Source of the DNA: Agrobacterium larrymoorei
GTDB taxonomy: Bacteria > Pseudomonadota > Alphaproteobacteria > Rhizobiales > Rhizobiaceae
Length of the DNA: 64,000 bases
Direction of reading: 5' to 3'
Assembly: GCF_030819275.1 (NCBI RefSeq)
Contig: NZ_JAUTBL010000002.1
Coordinates: 1,614,501 to 1,678,500, forward strand
Shown here: piece by piece, positions 43,375 to 53,181 of the stretch
Layout: each line of letters begins with the position of its first letter
How positions within the stretch are numbered: position 1 is the first letter of the stretch
Notes under the pieces: generated by a model
Told to the model about the DNA's origin: nothing
The model's input: only the letters and a program-made list of their open reading frames with translations
Databases searched by the model: none
Translations under genes and position numbers: made by a program

Positions 43375-44214
43375 TCAGCGCACGGGCGGCGCTTCGCAGG
43401 TCTCTGGCGTCAGGACGTCAAGCTTGGCGAGCTTGCCGGTCAGAACGAAGTCGCCGTAATCCATCGTCAGATCGCGGGTGATTCCGTTCTCGTAAAGCTT
43501 GAACGACATGCGATAGATCGGCAGCGAATCCGTTCCGGTCTTGTCGTTGTAATAAGCAATCGTCACGGGCCAGAAGGGTGCCTTGGCGAAATCGCCGGCA
43601 ACACTGGCTTCAGAATCGCCATCCTTCGGCGTCTGCTGCTTGCCAACAAGCGTCGATGTGATCAGGCTCTCGTCGCCGTCATCCGAGCCGTCAAAGACGC
43701 GGGACTCGAAGATACGTTTGCCGAGCTTGGCGTTTTCGATGACCTGATACATATGCTCGGTCGGAAATTCGCCAGGAACGAGATCGATTTCGCGCGGATC
43801 CGGCTTGGTCAGGTCCACCTTCATCTTCCCGTCGACGTCTGAAGCGGATCCGATCACTTCCTTGTCGAGCTTGTCGTCGGTGAAGGATTTGGTCTCGAAG
43901 GTGAATTTCTTCGACACGGCATCTTCGAATGTCGTGGTCTGCTGATCTGTCATCCGCACCGCGTCACCCGTATTGATCTGCGTGACGAAGCGGAAGTCGG
44001 TCTTGTAACCCTTGCAGGACGAGCCTGTGAACTCATAGACCATGCGTCCGGTCATGCCCTCGATGCCGGAGCGATCCGACGCGTCCTTGAGTTCGAGATC
44101 GTAGACGGCGCGATGGGAGATCAGATTGGGAACGCTGGCAGGCACGGCACTTGCGATGCTGGGCACGAAGCCCACGCCAGCGGCAAGAACGAGAGCAAGG
44201 TTCCTGACGATCAT
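43375..44214 (-). CDS. eipB: EipB/DUF1849 periplasmic envelope-integrity protein
   Basis: The 279 residues start with a signal peptide (MIVRNLALVLAAGVGFVPSI, cleavage near SAVPA). The mature part begins LISHRAVYDLELKD, the first strand of the DUF1849 beta-spiral fold. Two Cys, one in SSCKGYKTDF near residue 73 and one near the C-terminus (PETCEAPP), fit the conserved disulfide. EipB is known in Brucella as needed for envelope integrity. AGGAG precedes the ATG. It lies 200 bases upstream of rpsB on the same strand. Confidence 0.88.
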   Translation of the reverse strand: MIVRNLALVLAAGVGFVPSIASAVPASVPNLISHRAVYDLELKDASDRSGIEGMTGRMVYEFTGSSCKGYKTDFRFVTQINTGDAVRMTDQQTTTFEDAVSKKFTFETKSFTDDKLDKEVIGSASDVDGKMKVDLTKPDPREIDLVPGEFPTEHMYQVIENAKLGKRIFESRVFDGSDDGDESLITSTLVGKQQTPKDGDSEASVAGDFAKAPFWPVTIAYYNDKTGTDSLPIYRMSFKLYENGITRDLTMDYGDFVLTGKLAKLDVLTPETCEAPPVR

Positions 44215-44332
44215 TCAATAACTCCTGTTGGACTCATCGCTCATACTGTACAAGCAACCGTCCGGCTTTTCGACATCATGACCTGAATGCCGGATTTTTG
44301 AAAGATTTACAACCAAAGCGGAAACGGAAAAA

Positions 44333-44803
44333 ATGTCAGACGCCATCGAAGCTCGCCTCAAGGAACTCGGATACACTCTCCCTGCCGCAGCAGCCCCTGC
44401 TGCCAACTACGTTCCCTTCACGATCAGTGGCAATCTGCTTTATATTTCCGGACAACTGCCGATGGAATCCGGCAAGATTGCGGTGACGGGCCATGTGGGT
44501 CGCGATGTCGATGTCGCTACCGCACAAAAGGCAGCCGAGCTTTGCGCCGTCAATATTCTGGCGCAGGTCAAGGCCGCGCTGAACGGCGATCTCTCCAAAG
44601 TGCGCCGCGTGCTGAAGCTGAACGGCTTCGTCGCTTCGGTGCCGGAATTTACCGAACAGCATCTCGTCATCAACGGTGCCTCCAACCTCATCGCCAATGT
44701 TCTCGGTGACGCTGGCAAGCATGCGCGCGCTGCCGTCGGCATGGCGTCGCTGCCGTTCAACACTGCCGTCGAAGTCGATGCCATCTTGGAAATCGACGCA
44801 TGA
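44333..44803 (+). CDS. RidA/YjgF family protein
   Basis: RidA proteins hydrolyse reactive enamine/imine intermediates. The 156 residues start MSDAIEARLKELGYTLPAAA and hold the family core GNLLYISGQLPMESGKIAVT and VLKLNGFVASVPEFTEQ. The C-terminus runs RAAVGMASLPFNTAVEVDAI; canonical RidA has an Arg near ARxxVxVAxLP, where this protein has ARAAVGMASLP, so the carboxylate-binding Arg appears kept. It belongs to the longer subgroup with a 20-residue N-terminal extension. The stop overlaps the next gene (ATGA), so it is coupled to a phosphodiesterase. Confidence 0.93.
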   Translation: MSDAIEARLKELGYTLPAAAAPAANYVPFTISGNLLYISGQLPMESGKIAVTGHVGRDVDVATAQKAAELCAVNILAQVKAALNGDLSKVRRVLKLNGFVASVPEFTEQHLVINGASNLIANVLGDAGKHARAAVGMASLPFNTAVEVDAILEIDA

Positions 44804-45543
44804 CATTGAAACTATCCTGGCTGACGGCCCAACCCGTCGCCCATCGTGGCTATCACGACCTCAATAAGCTGGTTTGGGAGAACACGCTCTCGGCCTTCAC
44901 CCGCGCTATCGACGCCGGCTACGCCATCGAATGCGATGTGCAACTGGCAGCCGATAGCGTCCCAGTTGTTTTCCACGACGACGAAATGACCCGCCTCACC
45001 GGCATAAAGGGAGACGTGCGCGAGCGCACATCTGCCGAACTTGGAATGCTGTCGATCGGCCAGACGAAGGATCGCATTCCCACTCTGAAACAACTGTTGA
45101 AACTCTGCGCCGGCAAGGTGCCGCTGGTCATCGAGCTTAAGGGCCGCGATGGCGAAGGCGTCGATGATGGTTTCGCTGAAGCCGTTCTCGAAGAGCTGGA
45201 GGGCTATGAGGGTTATGTGGCATTGATGAGCTTCGATCATCATCTGCTGAAGGACCTGAAGGCCGCAGGGTCTCCATGGCCGTTGGGGCTAACCGCCGAG
45301 GGTGCCAACCCGGAAGACTTCTTCAAGCATGACGAGGCGATGCAGATCGGCCTCGATTTCATCTCCTACTTCTGGGGCCACCTCCCCAACAGTTTCATCG
45401 AAGCGCAGAGAAAGCTCAGCGTTCCGGTGATTACCTGGACCGTGCGGGATGAAAATGCCTTGGAGAAGTCCTATACATATGCTGACCAGATAACGTTCGA
45501 GGGGTTTGTCCCCGACATGAAGGACCAGTCAGCCAGCGCATGA
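44800..45543 (+). CDS. Glycerophosphodiester phosphodiesterase
   Basis: Hydrolyses glycerophosphodiesters, the water-soluble remains of phospholipids, to glycerol 3-phosphate and an alcohol. The 247 residues show the TIM-barrel active site: AHRGYHDL, ENTLSAF, ECDVQLAADSVPVVFHDDEM with metal ligands Glu and Asp, and LVIELKG. There is no signal peptide, so it acts in the cytoplasm. Coupled by 4-base overlaps to RidA before it and the FemAB-like gene after it. Confidence 0.94.
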   Translation: MTLKLSWLTAQPVAHRGYHDLNKLVWENTLSAFTRAIDAGYAIECDVQLAADSVPVVFHDDEMTRLTGIKGDVRERTSAELGMLSIGQTKDRIPTLKQLLKLCAGKVPLVIELKGRDGEGVDDGFAEAVLEELEGYEGYVALMSFDHHLLKDLKAAGSPWPLGLTAEGANPEDFFKHDEAMQIGLDFISYFWGHLPNSFIEAQRKLSVPVITWTVRDENALEKSYTYADQITFEGFVPDMKDQSASA

Positions 45544-46730
45544 GCGACGAATATACCATTCGCGTTGCACAGTCCTTCAAGGACATCGCTCCGGAAAGCT
45601 GGAACACGCTTTCCGGAGCATCCAGATCGGCTATCGCCGCTCCCTATAATCCATTCATCTCGCACGCCTTCCTTTCTTCTCTGGAAGATTCCGGCTCGGC
45701 CACAGCCAAGACCGGCTGGCTCGGTCAGCACCTTTTGCTGGAACGCAGTGACGGCGCATTGATGGGTGCCGTTCCAGGCTATCTGAAAAACCACAGCCGC
45801 GGAGAATATGTCTTCGACCAGGGTTGGGCCGACGCTTTTGAACGGGCGGGCGGGCGCTATTATCCTAAGCTCCAATGCTCCGTTCCCTTCACACCGGCAA
45901 CCGGTCCACGCCTGTTGACGACAGGACTGGACGCGGCAGCCTTCCAGCAGGTTCTCGCCTCCGGTCTCCAGCAGGTGACAGAGAAGCTCGGCATCTCTTC
46001 GGCACATGTGACATTTGCAAATGAAGACGAGATCGAAGCACTGGAGGATGAAGGTTTTCTGCATCGCACCGACCAGCAGTTTCATTTCATCAATGAAGGC
46101 TATCGCGATCACGCAGATTTCCTAGATGCCCTGTCATCGCGCAAGCGCAAGACCCTCAAGAAGGAACGACGCGCGGCACTGGAAAACGGCATCGAGATCG
46201 ACTGGCTGACCGGCAGCGACCTGACCGAAGACATCTGGGATCAGTTCTTCACCTTCTACATGGATACAGGCAGCCGCAAATGGGGCAAGCCTTACCTCAC
46301 CCGCGCCTTCTATTCCCTGATCGGCGGACGCATGGCAGACGATATCCTGCTGGTGATGGCCAAGCGTGAAGGTAAATATGTTGCGGGCGCCATCAACTTC
46401 ATCGGCGGCGATGCACTGTACGGCCGCCACTGGGGCTGCATCGAAGACCATCCCTTCCTGCATTTCGAAGTCTGCTACCATCAGGCGATCGACTTCGCGC
46501 TTTCAAAGGGCTTGAAGCGCGTAGAGGCAGGCGCTCAGGGGGAACACAAGCTGGCACGCGGCTACACGCCGGTGACCACCCATTCCGCCCACTACATTGC
46601 CCATCCCGGCCTTCGCCACGCCATCGCCGATTATCTGGAGCGGGAGCGCAGCGAAGTCGAACAGATCAACGACTATCTTGAAGATCACAGTCCGTTTCGC
46701 AAAGGCGAACGGCAGGAAGACGACGACTAA
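45540..46730 (+). CDS. FemAB-like acyltransferase (DUF482/COG3146)
   Basis: The 396 residues belong to a GNAT-fold family related to FemAB and often labelled peptidoglycan biosynthesis/recognition; no member I know has a proven reaction. Seen are LQCSVPFTPATGPRLL near 118, FLDALSSRKRKTLKKERRAA near 195, and RHWGCIEDHPFLHFEVCYHQ with GAQGEHKLARGYTPVTTHSA near 300-350. The C-terminal helix is acidic. Translationally coupled to the phosphodiesterase. The stop codon is the first three bases of a palindromic repeat. Confidence 0.88.
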   Translation: MSDEYTIRVAQSFKDIAPESWNTLSGASRSAIAAPYNPFISHAFLSSLEDSGSATAKTGWLGQHLLLERSDGALMGAVPGYLKNHSRGEYVFDQGWADAFERAGGRYYPKLQCSVPFTPATGPRLLTTGLDAAAFQQVLASGLQQVTEKLGISSAHVTFANEDEIEALEDEGFLHRTDQQFHFINEGYRDHADFLDALSSRKRKTLKKERRAALENGIEIDWLTGSDLTEDIWDQFFTFYMDTGSRKWGKPYLTRAFYSLIGGRMADDILLVMAKREGKYVAGAINFIGGDALYGRHWGCIEDHPFLHFEVCYHQAIDFALSKGLKRVEAGAQGEHKLARGYTPVTTHSAHYIAHPGLRHAIADYLERERSEVEQINDYLEDHSPFRKGERQEDDD

Positions 46731-46830
46731 AGCATGTCGCGCAAAAGTGTGCAGCGGTTTTGCGATATTGACATGTGATAACAAAGAGCGAGAGCGTATG
46801 AGCGAATCTGAAAGATCGCGACACGCTTTA
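46728..46830. repeat. Palindromic intergenic repeat, copy B (RIME-like)
   Basis: A 103-bp element related to copy A at 17063-17167. Its ends are near-perfect inverted repeats (TAAAGCATGTCGCG against TAAAGCGTGTCGCG on the other strand). The first TAA is the stop codon of the FemAB-like gene; the element ends 22 bases before the HIT gene start. Confidence 0.87.
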
Positions 46831-46852
46831 GAGAATTTAAAGGAAGCGATCC

Positions 46853-47272
46853 ATGACCGCCTATGATGACAACAACATCTTCGCAAAAATCCTGCGTGGG
46901 GAAATCCCCTCCGTCAAGGTCTACGAAGACGACCACACGCTGGCCTTCATGGACGTCATGCCACAAGCTCCGGGTCACCTTCTGGTGATACCGAAATCCG
47001 GGTCGCGCAACATTCTCGATGCCGACCCTGAAGTGCTGGCAAAGACGATCCCCGTCGTCCAGAAACTCGCCGTCGCCGCCAAGGACGCCTTCGGTGCGGA
47101 TGGCGTGTACATCGCGCAGTTCAACGAACCCGCCGCAGGCCAGACGGTCTTCCACCTGCACTTCCACATCGTACCACGCAAGGATGGAGAACCTCTGAAG
47201 CCCCACAGCGGCGCGATGGCCGATATAGAGGTGCTCAAGGCTCACGCCGAAAAGATCAAGCAGGCACTTTAA
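46853..47272 (+). CDS. HIT family hydrolase
   Basis: A nucleotide hydrolase or transferase of the histidine-triad family. The 139 residues hold IFAKILRGEIPSVKVYEDDH near the N-terminus and the triad FHLHFHIVPR near 98-107. AAAGGAAGCG precedes the ATG. Probably an AMP-lysine or AMP-N hydrolase type; the true substrate is open. It ends ahead of a two-way terminator facing eno. Confidence 0.94.
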   Translation: MTAYDDNNIFAKILRGEIPSVKVYEDDHTLAFMDVMPQAPGHLLVIPKSGSRNILDADPEVLAKTIPVVQKLAVAAKDAFGADGVYIAQFNEPAAGQTVFHLHFHIVPRKDGEPLKPHSGAMADIEVLKAHAEKIKQAL

Positions 47273-47327
47273 CGCGCCGCTACCCTCCACCGGTGGGTGG
47301 AGAGCAAAGTAAAGCAACACCCCAAAA

Positions 47328-47358
47328 GAAAAACCCGCCGAGGCCATCGGCGGGTTTT
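47328..47358. terminator. Two-way terminator between the HIT gene and eno
   Basis: AAAACCCGCCGA and TCGGCGGGTTTT pair around GGCCA, with A and T flanks on both sides. Confidence 0.92.
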
Positions 47359-47406
47359 CTATTAATGGGTTCTCCGAAAGAACCCTCCTGTCATCTCGTA
47401 GCCAAA

Positions 47407-48812
<1,406 letters not shown>

Positions 48813-48898
48813 TTCGCTGTAGACGAAGCGGAAGAATTTACAATGACGACGCCCCACATCAGGCGTCGCACCATAGATAAAAATTGGTTAGGCCAAAA

Positions 48899-49747
48899 TC
48901 AGGCGGCCTTGGCGATAGCATCAAACGCCAGAAGCTTCTCCAGAAGCTTCGGCATATCCTTCAGATGAACCATATTCGGACCATCGGACGGCGCATTGTC
49001 AGGGTCTTCATGGGTCTCGACAAACAGACCTGCAATGCCGACGGCAACCGCCGCACGCGACAATGTCTCGACGAATTCGCGCTGACCACCGGTCGACCCG
49101 CCCTGCCCGCCTGGCTGCTGCACGGAATGCGTGGCATCGAAAACCACCGGCGCGCCGAGCGAGGCCATGATCGGCAGCGAGCGCATATCGGAGACGAGCG
49201 TGTTGTAGCCGAAAGACGCACCGCGTTCGCAGAGAAGAACGTTCGGATTGCCGCTCTCATTCAACTTCGCCAGCACATTCTTCATATCCCAGGGCGCCAG
49301 GAACTGCCCCTTCTTCACATTGATCACGCGACCGGTCTTCGCGGCTGCGATGAGAAGATCGGTCTGGCGGCTAAGGAAGGCCGGGATCTGCAGAACATCG
49401 ACGGTTTCGGCGACAATGGTGCATTGCTCTTCAGTATGGATATCGGTCAGTACCGGAAACCCGAATTCCTTCTTGAGATCGGCAAAGATCTCCATGGCCT
49501 TGTCTAGACCGATGCCGCGCTTGCCGGAGAGCGATGTGCGATTGGCCTTGTCGAAGGATGACTTATAGACAAGCCCGATGCCGAGCTTGCCGCAAAGCTC
49601 ATGGAGCGTGCCGGCAATCATGAAGGCGTGGTCGCGGCTCTCCATCTGGCACGGGCCGGCAATCAGCGAAAACCGTTCCGTGTTGGAAAAGGCGACAGCA
49701 CCTTTGCCCTCGCCGGCGACCACTTTCAAATTGTTCTTCACAGTCAT
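48899..49747 (-). CDS. kdsA: 3-deoxy-D-manno-octulosonate 8-phosphate synthase
   Basis: Condenses arabinose 5-phosphate and phosphoenolpyruvate to Kdo-8-phosphate for the lipopolysaccharide core. The start [20 protein letters not shown] follows GAGGAATGAG; a long upstream extension is unlike the family. The 282 residues include [45 protein letters not shown] and [20 protein letters not shown]. The family is split into metal-dependent and independent types; [14 protein letters not shown] carries the Cys found in the metal-dependent kind near this site, though this is read by eye. Confidence 0.95.
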   Translation of the reverse strand: MTVKNNLKVVAGEGKGAVAFSNTERFSLIAGPCQMESRDHAFMIAGTLHELCGKLGIGLVYKSSFDKANRTSLSGKRGIGLDKAMEIFADLKKEFGFPVLTDIHTEEQCTIVAETVDVLQIPAFLSRQTDLLIAAAKTGRVINVKKGQFLAPWDMKNVLAKLNESGNPNVLLCERGASFGYNTLVSDMRSLPIMASLGAPVVFDATHSVQQPGGQGGSTGGQREFVETLSRAAVAVGIAGLFVETHEDPDNAPSDGPNMVHLKDMPKLLEKLLAFDAIAKAA

Positions 49748-49880
49748 CTCATTCCTCACGACACATGCGCCGGACATCGCCGGCAACCGCTTAACTTGCG
49801 ATGTTGCACAGGCATTATCAGCAAGTGCGCCACGTGTCACGGGATGAGGGAAGCTGCGGCCGAGCACCGACCGCTGCCTT

Positions 49881-50444
49881 TTAGCCGGCATTCGCCCTCC
49901 GGACGACATCGGGATTGGCCTCTGAAAATTGCACGAACGGCCCGACCGCGCGCACGGCGTCGGAAAATCCAGCACTTCCCTTCAGCCCTTCCAACTCCTC
50001 AGGCTTGAAACCTTGCGCCAGCAGCATGCGATAGACGGTCTCGCTGTTCTCACCACCGGAGGAAACCCAAGCCGGTAGCGATGCCTCCCAGGCCTTCTTC
50101 TCACGCTGGTTTCGGTCGGCAACGATGGCGAGTTTGATCAGTCCGCCGATCGGAATGGGAATACCGTTCACAGCTATATCGGGGACGAAGCTCGCCGGAT
50201 GAACGCCGCCAAGCGCGTGGTTCTTCAGTATCCTTGCACAGTTGTTGTCGCGCGTCGGCTCCTTGTTCTGCGAAACACGCTTCTGATTGAGCTGAACGAT
50301 GAGCTTGCAGTTGGCCATCGTCGTGTTCAGGAGCAGCCTGTCATACTCCTTCCGCTTCAAGGCTTCCGGTGAATTGGGGTCGAGTGTCTGGCAACCGGCC
50401 AGCGCAATCAGCATTCCGATGAGGGTGAACCTAATGAGCTTCAT
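49881..50444 (-). CDS. Lipoprotein of unknown function
   Basis: The 187 residues start [20 protein letters not shown] with a lipobox LAGC (Cys18), so it is a lipid-anchored envelope protein. Residue +2 is Gln, which in Escherichia coli would send it to the outer membrane. The mature part is helical, with two further Cys (NCKLIV near 46, NNCARI near 69) that might pair. No family recognised. It is upstream of kdsA on the same strand with 133 bases between. Confidence 0.78.
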   Translation of the reverse strand: MKLIRFTLIGMLIALAGCQTLDPNSPEALKRKEYDRLLLNTTMANCKLIVQLNQKRVSQNKEPTRDNNCARILKNHALGGVHPASFVPDIAVNGIPIPIGGLIKLAIVADRNQREKKAWEASLPAWVSSGGENSETVYRMLLAQGFKPEELEGLKGSAGFSDAVRAVGPFVQFSEANPDVVRRANAG

Positions 50445-50725
50445 AAAAATGTCCTTGCCCCAAAAAAAGACGCTACGAAGCAGCGCCGTGGAACCCTGAT
50501 GATTTTGTTGATAATGCTTCGAATGGCTTGGCCTTCATCCCAAAGGATGACTGGATCGGATGATCCTCGAAGCAGCTGGTAGATACCCGTAAAAATGAGA
50601 TCATCAACCTGGAGACGAAAAAGATACGCGACACCGTAAAGAAGCTATAAACTTCTACCATTGCGCGGATGACAGGACCGCGAATTGGTCAGACGGAAAC
50701 GTTTGCGGAATTTTAAGGGATTGCA

Positions 50726-50740
50726 GAACACATATGGAAC
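50726..50740 (-). promoter_or_regulatory. LexA operator (SOS box), perfect
   Basis: GAACACATATGGAAC, which on the minus strand is GTTC-N7-GTTC, the exact LexA-binding consensus of alphaproteobacteria. It is 63 bases before the lexA start, so lexA is self-repressed. Confidence 0.88.
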
Positions 50741-50751
50741 ATATAGTGTTC

Positions 50752-50766
50752 GTTCTGTATTTGTTT
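50752..50766 (+). promoter_or_regulatory. Second, imperfect LexA operator
   Basis: GTTCTGTATTTGTTT matches GTTC-N7-GTTC with one mismatch in the last base and has the opposite orientation to the first box, 11 bases away. Confidence 0.6.
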
Positions 50767-50802
50767 CACGAATCTTCGCCACGCATTCCAAGGGTTTTCT
50801 TC

Positions 50803-51528
50803 ATGCTCACGCGCAAACAGCAGGAACTGCTTCTTTTCATTCATGAGCGAATGAAAGAGTCCGGCGTGCCCCCATCTTTCGATGAGATGAAAGATGCCCT
50901 CGATCTCGCCTCGAAGTCTGGTATTCACCGCCTGATCACTGCGTTGGAGGAGCGTGGCTTCATCCGCCGCCTGCCGAACCGGGCAAGAGCGCTGGAGGTC
51001 ATCAAGCTTCCCGAAGCCTATTCCGCACCCGCACAGAAGCCGCCGCGCGGTTTCTCGCCAAGCGTGATAGAGGGCAGCCTCGGAAAAGCCAAACCGCAGG
51101 AGCCTGCCCCGGCCCAGAAGCCCGCAAACGATCAGAGCTCGTCCGCTGTCACCGTCCCTGTGATGGGACGCATCGCAGCCGGTGTGCCGATCTCCGCCAT
51201 CCAGAACAACACCCACGATGTCGCCGTACCCGTCGATATGCTCGGTACGGGGGAGCACTACGCGCTTGAGGTCAAGGGCGACTCGATGATCGAGGCTGGC
51301 ATTTTCGATGGCGATACCGTCATCATCCGCAACGGCAGCACCGCCAACCCCGGCGATATCATCGTTGCACTCGTAGACGACGAGGAAGCCACCTTGAAGC
51401 GCTTCCGCCGCAAGGGCGCTTCCATCGCGTTGGAGGCTGCAAACCCCGCTTATGAAACCCGCATCTTTGGACCTGATCGGGTCAAGATTCAGGGCAAGCT
51501 GGTCGGTCTCATTCGTCGCTATCATTGA
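50803..51528 (+). CDS. lexA: SOS repressor LexA
   Basis: Represses DNA-damage genes until RecA triggers self-cleavage. The start [20 protein letters not shown] is the family start; an upstream in-frame ATG would run through the operators. The 241 residues have a winged helix N-terminal domain (1-65, with [20 protein letters not shown] as recognition region), a long linker (66-115) and the S24 protease domain. The cleavage site is Ala126-Gly127 (GRIAAGVP), the catalytic Ser161 is in KGDSMIEAG, and Lys199 is in EATLKRF. Two SOS boxes lie upstream. Confidence 0.97.
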   Translation: MLTRKQQELLLFIHERMKESGVPPSFDEMKDALDLASKSGIHRLITALEERGFIRRLPNRARALEVIKLPEAYSAPAQKPPRGFSPSVIEGSLGKAKPQEPAPAQKPANDQSSSAVTVPVMGRIAAGVPISAIQNNTHDVAVPVDMLGTGEHYALEVKGDSMIEAGIFDGDTVIIRNGSTANPGDIIVALVDDEEATLKRFRRKGASIALEAANPAYETRIFGPDRVKIQGKLVGLIRRYH

Positions 51529-51848
51529 GCTATAGCGAGCGGCGTTGGCGTTGCTCCCATCGCTTTCGAGGGGCAAGAACATCCCGAGTTGAACGTTAGA
51601 GGCAGGCGATTTGCCTGCCTTCAGGGTGATGATAGGCCTTTAACGTTTACTTTGGGTCATTCGCGGGCTCGGCCAGAGGATTCCTGTTTCAAGGTCTTAT
51701 GGGTGGCCGGTTCAGTCCCGACCGTGACCCGGAAAGGTTTTCGGGCCTTTGTCAGCAGGCGGAAGGCGGAATTGGACTGCCTGTTTATAGAGGCGCCCAC
51801 ATCTATGATTTCAGCCTCCAAGGACGCCGCAGCATGTGACGCGTGACA
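51529..51848. other. Spacer after lexA with a hairpin
   Basis: 320 bases between lexA and the leftward GFA gene. AGGCAGGC and GCCTGCCT at 51600-51620 form an 8-bp stem that could end lexA, but no T run follows. A weak frame with a TTG start crosses the hairpin and is not accepted as a gene. Confidence 0.5.
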
Positions 51849-52247
51849 TCATCGCCCCTCCTCCGTCCTGCCTGTCGATTCTCGATCCTGATCATACTGT
51901 CGCAGCGTCGGGAAATCCGGCAACCAGGCTTCACGGCGGATCGTCCAAAGCTCGTAGGTCGGCTCGAACTGATCTGGTGAATCCAGAGAACCGATATTCA
52001 CCTCGATTTCGTCGTCGCTTTTCCCAAAGACGGGCGAGCCGCAATTGGGGCAGAAGAAGCGGCCATTATAGCTGTGCGTTTCCCCTTCGATTGTCACGGC
52101 ATCCTCCGGAAAGATCGCTGATGCGTGGAAGAGAGCGCCGTGATGTTTGCGGCAATCCATACAGTGACAAAGGCCGACACGGTAGGGCTTACCCACCATC
52201 GAAAGCCTCACCTTACCACAGGCACAACCGCCAGATTTGACGTCCAT
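51849..52247 (-). CDS. GFA/CENP-V family zinc protein
   Basis: The 132 residues from MDVKSGGCACGKVRLSMVGK (GGAG lies 8 bases upstream; two earlier ATGs are less well served) carry the family's Cys set: CACG, CHCMDCR and FCPNCGSPVFG. The fold binds two zinc ions. Founding members were linked to glutathione-formaldehyde adduct formation, but most members, including this one, have no proven reaction. It is transcribed alone, leftward. Confidence 0.88.
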   Translation of the reverse strand: MDVKSGGCACGKVRLSMVGKPYRVGLCHCMDCRKHHGALFHASAIFPEDAVTIEGETHSYNGRFFCPNCGSPVFGKSDDEIEVNIGSLDSPDQFEPTYELWTIRREAWLPDFPTLRQYDQDRESTGRTEEGR

Positions 52248-52481
52248 CTCGAACACTCCATTCACTTCATGTCTGCTCATCAAACCATGACGAGCGAATG
52301 AAGTTCATTCTGCTTCTGTCTCCAGACGCGTGAGAGCGGCGAACACATCAAATCATATGATATCTGACATGACAGACTAGGCCTGTATGTCCTCCCGCTC
52401 ATGCGTTACGACCTTTGCAAGCACTTACGCTTTGGCCAATTGCCTGCGATACGAGCCGCCTTATCACCAAGAAAAGACAAC

Positions 52482-53171
52482 ATGTACGATCTCTACATCG
52501 CCAATAAGAACTACTCCTCCTGGTCGCTCCGGCCTTGGGTTCTGATGCGGACATTGAGCATCCCTTTCAATGAGCGCCTCTTCCCCTTCAACGATCCCGA
52601 TTCGAAGAACAGCTTCATGCACTTCTCCCCCTCCGGCAAGGTGCCCTGCCTGGTGCATGGCGATGTCACCGTCTGGGAATCGCTTGCAATCGTGGAATAT
52701 CTCGCCGAACGGCATGATGGTGTTTGGGCTGAGGATGCCAAGGCGCGGGCCTGGTCGCGCTCTGCCGCCGCCGAGATGCATTCCGGCTTCCAATCCCTGC
52801 GCAATCTGCACCCGATGAGCGTAGGCTTGCGCATCCGGCCAGTCCCCGCAAGCGACGCGCTCCGCAAGGATATAGCGCGCATCGACACGCTCTGGCAGCA
52901 GGGGCTGGACACTTTTGGCGGACCGTTTCTGACCGGTGTCAATTTCACCGCCGTTGACGCCTTCTTCTGCCCCGTTGCCTTTCGCTTCCAGACTTACGGC
53001 ACCGCAACGTCGCCAGCAGCGGAGGCTTACAAGACGCGCCTCCTTGGTTTGCCGGCGATGAGGGAATGGGAGCAGGCAGCGGTCTCCGAACCGTGGCGTG
53101 ATCCGGAGCATGAGGAAGAAGCGCGGGCGTCGGGCGAGATCATTGAGGATCGGCGTTCCGACGCAGTTTAG
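52482..53171 (+). CDS. Glutathione S-transferase family protein
   Basis: The 229 residues start MYDLYIANKNYSSWSLRPWV. The thioredoxin-like N-terminal domain has the SSWSLRPW active-site region with the candidate catalytic Ser, and ESLAIVEYLAE, the glutathione-binding Glu-Ser pair. The C-terminal domain is helical. An upstream in-frame ATG gives 27 extra residues unlike the family. It ends 10 bases from the stop of the converging comEC gene with no terminator between. Confidence 0.92.
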   Translation: MYDLYIANKNYSSWSLRPWVLMRTLSIPFNERLFPFNDPDSKNSFMHFSPSGKVPCLVHGDVTVWESLAIVEYLAERHDGVWAEDAKARAWSRSAAAEMHSGFQSLRNLHPMSVGLRIRPVPASDALRKDIARIDTLWQQGLDTFGGPFLTGVNFTAVDAFFCPVAFRFQTYGTATSPAAEAYKTRLLGLPAMREWEQAAVSEPWRDPEHEEEARASGEIIEDRRSDAV

Positions 53172-53181
53172 AGGCAACGAG

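Larger units (their letters stand above)
50445..50802. other. Divergent region between the lipoprotein gene and lexA
   Basis: 358 bases holding the lexA promoter and operators. In the middle (about 50478-50648) the plus strand has a codon-like stretch, EAAPWNPDDFVDNASNGLAF, which continues to a single in-frame TGA and then [20 protein letters not shown]. No start codon precedes it, so it is either chance or a broken small gene. Confidence 0.4.

Noticed and set aside
51589-51846. An 85-codon frame after lexA
   Set aside because: Starts at TTG without a ribosome binding site and runs through the hairpin that probably ends lexA.
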